Below, one piece after another: positions 61,971 to 64,000 of a stretch of 64,000 bases of DNA. This DNA comes from Brachionus rotundiformis (taxonomy: Eukaryota; Rotifera; Eurotatoria; Ploima; Brachionidae): assembly GCA_016802295.1 (NCBI GenBank), contig JAESIW010000020.1, positions 4,317,710 through 4,381,709 of the forward strand. The letters are read 5' to 3'. The notes under the pieces were generated by a model that had not been told where the DNA came from, ran no database searches, and saw nothing but the letters and a program-made list of their open reading frames with translations. How positions within the stretch are numbered: the first letter of the stretch is position 1; every line of letters begins with the position of its first letter. The translations under genes were made by a program, and so were the position numbers.

Positions 61971-63607
61971 TTAATCCTCATCATCAATCAAATCATTGCT
62001 TATTGAGTAGTTCTCATACTCAATAAATTCTTCGTCACTTAAATGGTAACTTACATCTCCAATAAATTTTGCAAACCTTAATAATTTTGGAAAATTAAAA
62101 TATTATATAGCTACAAAATTTAAGGCATACTTTCCTGGTTGACTTATTTTGCTGATTGTTTTCCAAGCGTTACATTCAGGACTTTTACAATAATCCCTTA
62201 GTTCAGTTAAAGCTTTTTTTGTATACTCTTCTCCTTGTCTCATATATTCCTCTTGAGTTAAAAGCCTTCTTTTTTCAGGAAAATATCTTAATCTTTATTT
62301 TTCGAAGTTATTTTTTTTCAAATATTAATTATATTACTTACTTGATACGATTGAACAAGGAAAAATTGCCAATAATATTATTAAAATTTTTAATCTTATG
62401 AACAAAATTTACAATTAAAAACGAAATAATAAGTGATATTGAGAATCGGTTGTTTGAGGCTCCCAAATAGATCAATGCCATGGATATGAATTTAAGTATT
62501 AGGTTAATTATATTTATTCCGCGCTCATTTTTTACCGGTCCTCTATAATAACAATAAGCTGCCGATATAAATCCGGCCGAAAATAAATATAACAGAATAT
62601 ACAACTGAAAAGATTCAGTCAAATTTTTAAAATTAAAGTAAATCCATCGAACAAGGAACAAAAAAAATGATGATCCTGTCAAAAAAGCCATTGCAGCAGC
62701 CTTTTTCTATGGAAAAAATTATTTTTTGTTCTTATAAGAAAATGACTATTACTTTAGGAATAAATCTGACAACAATAATTAACAGAAGTATCAGTGAACC
62801 CAATATTCCAAGGGACATTCCAGAAAAATATTGAAAAATTTCATTACTTTGGCAAAAAATCAATTTTATTCCAATCTTGAAATTTACCTTTACCGACTAA
62901 GTCTGTTAGATGTATAAAACAAAAGTACTCCCAATAGGCATAAAGTTACCAACTTAATATCAATATCTAATAAAAAATTGAATTATGGTTTAAAAATAAG
63001 ACATTTTTTGTGAATAATTTTACATGTAAATAAGTAATCAACTTCCAATCTGCCATGTACGTCTATTTTAATTGAATAATTCCTGAACATTGGCAAATAG
63101 ATAACATTTTGACACGAATAGTCACTTGACTCTTGAAAAGATTTTAATTTTGACAAGACTGTAGTAAAACTTTATACAAAATTTTGATTATTTAAATTGG
63201 TCATTTAAAATAAAATAATGTACAAAGAAAATTTGTTATCAGTATTAGATGATGTCACATTGATATCTTCAAATATTTCACATTTTTTTTCTGATCTGAT
63301 TATTAACTTTTAAAAGATAAAGAAAACATTTAGACTGACTAATAATAATAAAATATATTTACTTGTGCAGTAGACCAAATTTTGTAAAGAGTTTTTTTAT
63401 GTGGTCGAATCGAAATTATTTGACTTTGGCTAACAAAACTATCAAATTTTCTATTATGCATACCAAGCTCCTTAATATGCTCTGATAAAACATATCCCAG
63501 TGCTTAGATTAATATTTAATCAAATTTAATTACTTTAAGTATTAAAACTAACTTGAAAAAAATAGTTTGATAAATATTAACCATTTAGTTGATTCTGCTA
63601 GTTTCAT
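61971..63607 (-). CDS. NEMP1: NEMP, nuclear envelope integral membrane protein
   Basis: Inner-nuclear-membrane protein family (NEMP1/TMEM194), tied to nuclear stiffness and fertility in animals. Exons (minus): 63553-63607, 63363-63502, 63282-63306 (25 nt, least certain), 63024-63158, 62894-62966, 62753-62846, 62342-62706, 62131-62292, 61971-62076; 1155 nt, 384 aa. Signal-peptide-like start (MKLAESTKWLIFIKLFFS), a lumenal domain, then TM segments with the family run TSNRLSRNEIFQYFSGMSLG, LYLFSAGFISAAYCYYRGPV and NERGINIINLILKF. The C-terminal nucleoplasmic motif is KRRLLTQEEYMRQGEEYTKK then CKSPECNAWKTISKISQPGK and FAKFIGDVSYHLSDEEF, matching the BAF/RAN-binding end of NEMPs. The microexon is needed to keep frame between the lumenal exons. 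Confidence 0.9.
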
Positions 63608-64000
63608 GGCGCTTTTTTCATTTAGTCAATTTGAATATTTTTAACTATTTTTCTTTTTTTTAATTGAAATCATATTTTATTTAGATAATTTGATATTTAA
63701 AAGTTATTAAAAGCAAAATAAACTTAATTAAAGATTATAAAATGATATTTAAAAAGCTAAAATAGACATTCAACTTTAAATTAAATGTAACTCTTTGCCA
63801 TCTTAGATTAATTTCTCATCGTAATTAAAAAGGATAACTATAATTTTATTAAGAATTAAAATCTTTTGCTCGGATATTAGAAATTATCTTATATTATGCA
63901 ATTATCAGGATAAATTTTGTTTTAATTTTTGACAGTCATATTTATTAGATTTTTATTTAAAAAGTAAAACAAAACAAACATAAAATTTTTTAAAGGTGGC
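63608..64000. other. NEMP upstream region
   Basis: AT-rich to the window edge; no feature seen. Confidence 0.5.

Noticed and set aside
62156..62401. Plus-strand 81-codon hydrophobic ORF
   Set aside because: Antisense of NEMP exons whose minus-strand frame matches the family in order.

Overview
The window is AT-rich animal nuclear DNA. Its genes have many short introns, some only about 50-60 bp, with GT..AG boundaries. They include glypican, a muscle LIM protein, a neurotransmitter-type SLC6 transporter, peroxisomal phytanoyl-CoA hydroxylase and battenin. This gene set, together with non-LTR and possible Penelope/MULE-type remnants, fits a small AT-rich protostome genome. A monogonont rotifer is my best guess from composition and gene style, but nothing here proves it. 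I rebuilt the spliced genes by hand from splice sites, reading-frame continuity and family knowledge. For every complete gene the exon lengths sum to a whole number of codons.

Layout, left to right. Minus-strand 5' end of an SLC6 transporter (1-816). A tRNA group Gly/Asp/Glu/Glu (1.5-3.5 kb). NRDE2 (3.8-8.3 kb), PHYH (9.3-10.3 kb), heat shock factor (10.8-15.1 kb), group III secreted PLA2 (16.3-17.2 kb) and PHTF (17.3-21.2 kb), all minus strand. A second tRNA-rich zone (21.7-30.0 kb) with ten tRNA genes surrounds CLN3 (minus) and an intronless 7TM receptor (plus). Next come glypican (31.4-33.4 kb, minus) and a cytosolic carboxypeptidase of the AGBL2/3 type with a long Asn-rich tail (35.7-42.8 kb, minus). 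A 4.7 kb gene-poor stretch leads to a one-LIM muscle protein (47.5 kb, plus). Transposon debris follows, then SH3BP5 (51.8 kb, plus), citrate synthase (54.0-55.9 kb, minus), two uracil-DNA glycosylase paralogs in tandem (56.5 and 59.5 kb, plus) split by a decayed LINE, and NEMP (62.0-63.6 kb, minus).

The 14 tRNA genes carry only three anticodons: Glu-CUC x7, Asp-GUC x4, Gly-UCC x3. They are arranged as inverted and dispersed copies whose flanks are duplicated too.

The protein genes are mostly unrelated housekeeping or developmental genes, with no operon-like logic. The most notable local signals are: (a) a 141 bp inverted-repeat element in a PHTF intron that carries a 69 bp perfect copy of another exon of the same gene; (b) a microRNA-like hairpin in an AGBL intron; (c) a frame-breaking cassette exon in HSF placed between the DNA-binding and trimerisation domains; (d) tandem UNG genes with different key-loop residues and a possible dual-start mitochondrial/nuclear form; (e) a glypican with no Ser-Gly cluster in its C-terminal tail but a Tyr/acidic patch there; (f) a 136 bp MITE-like palindrome.
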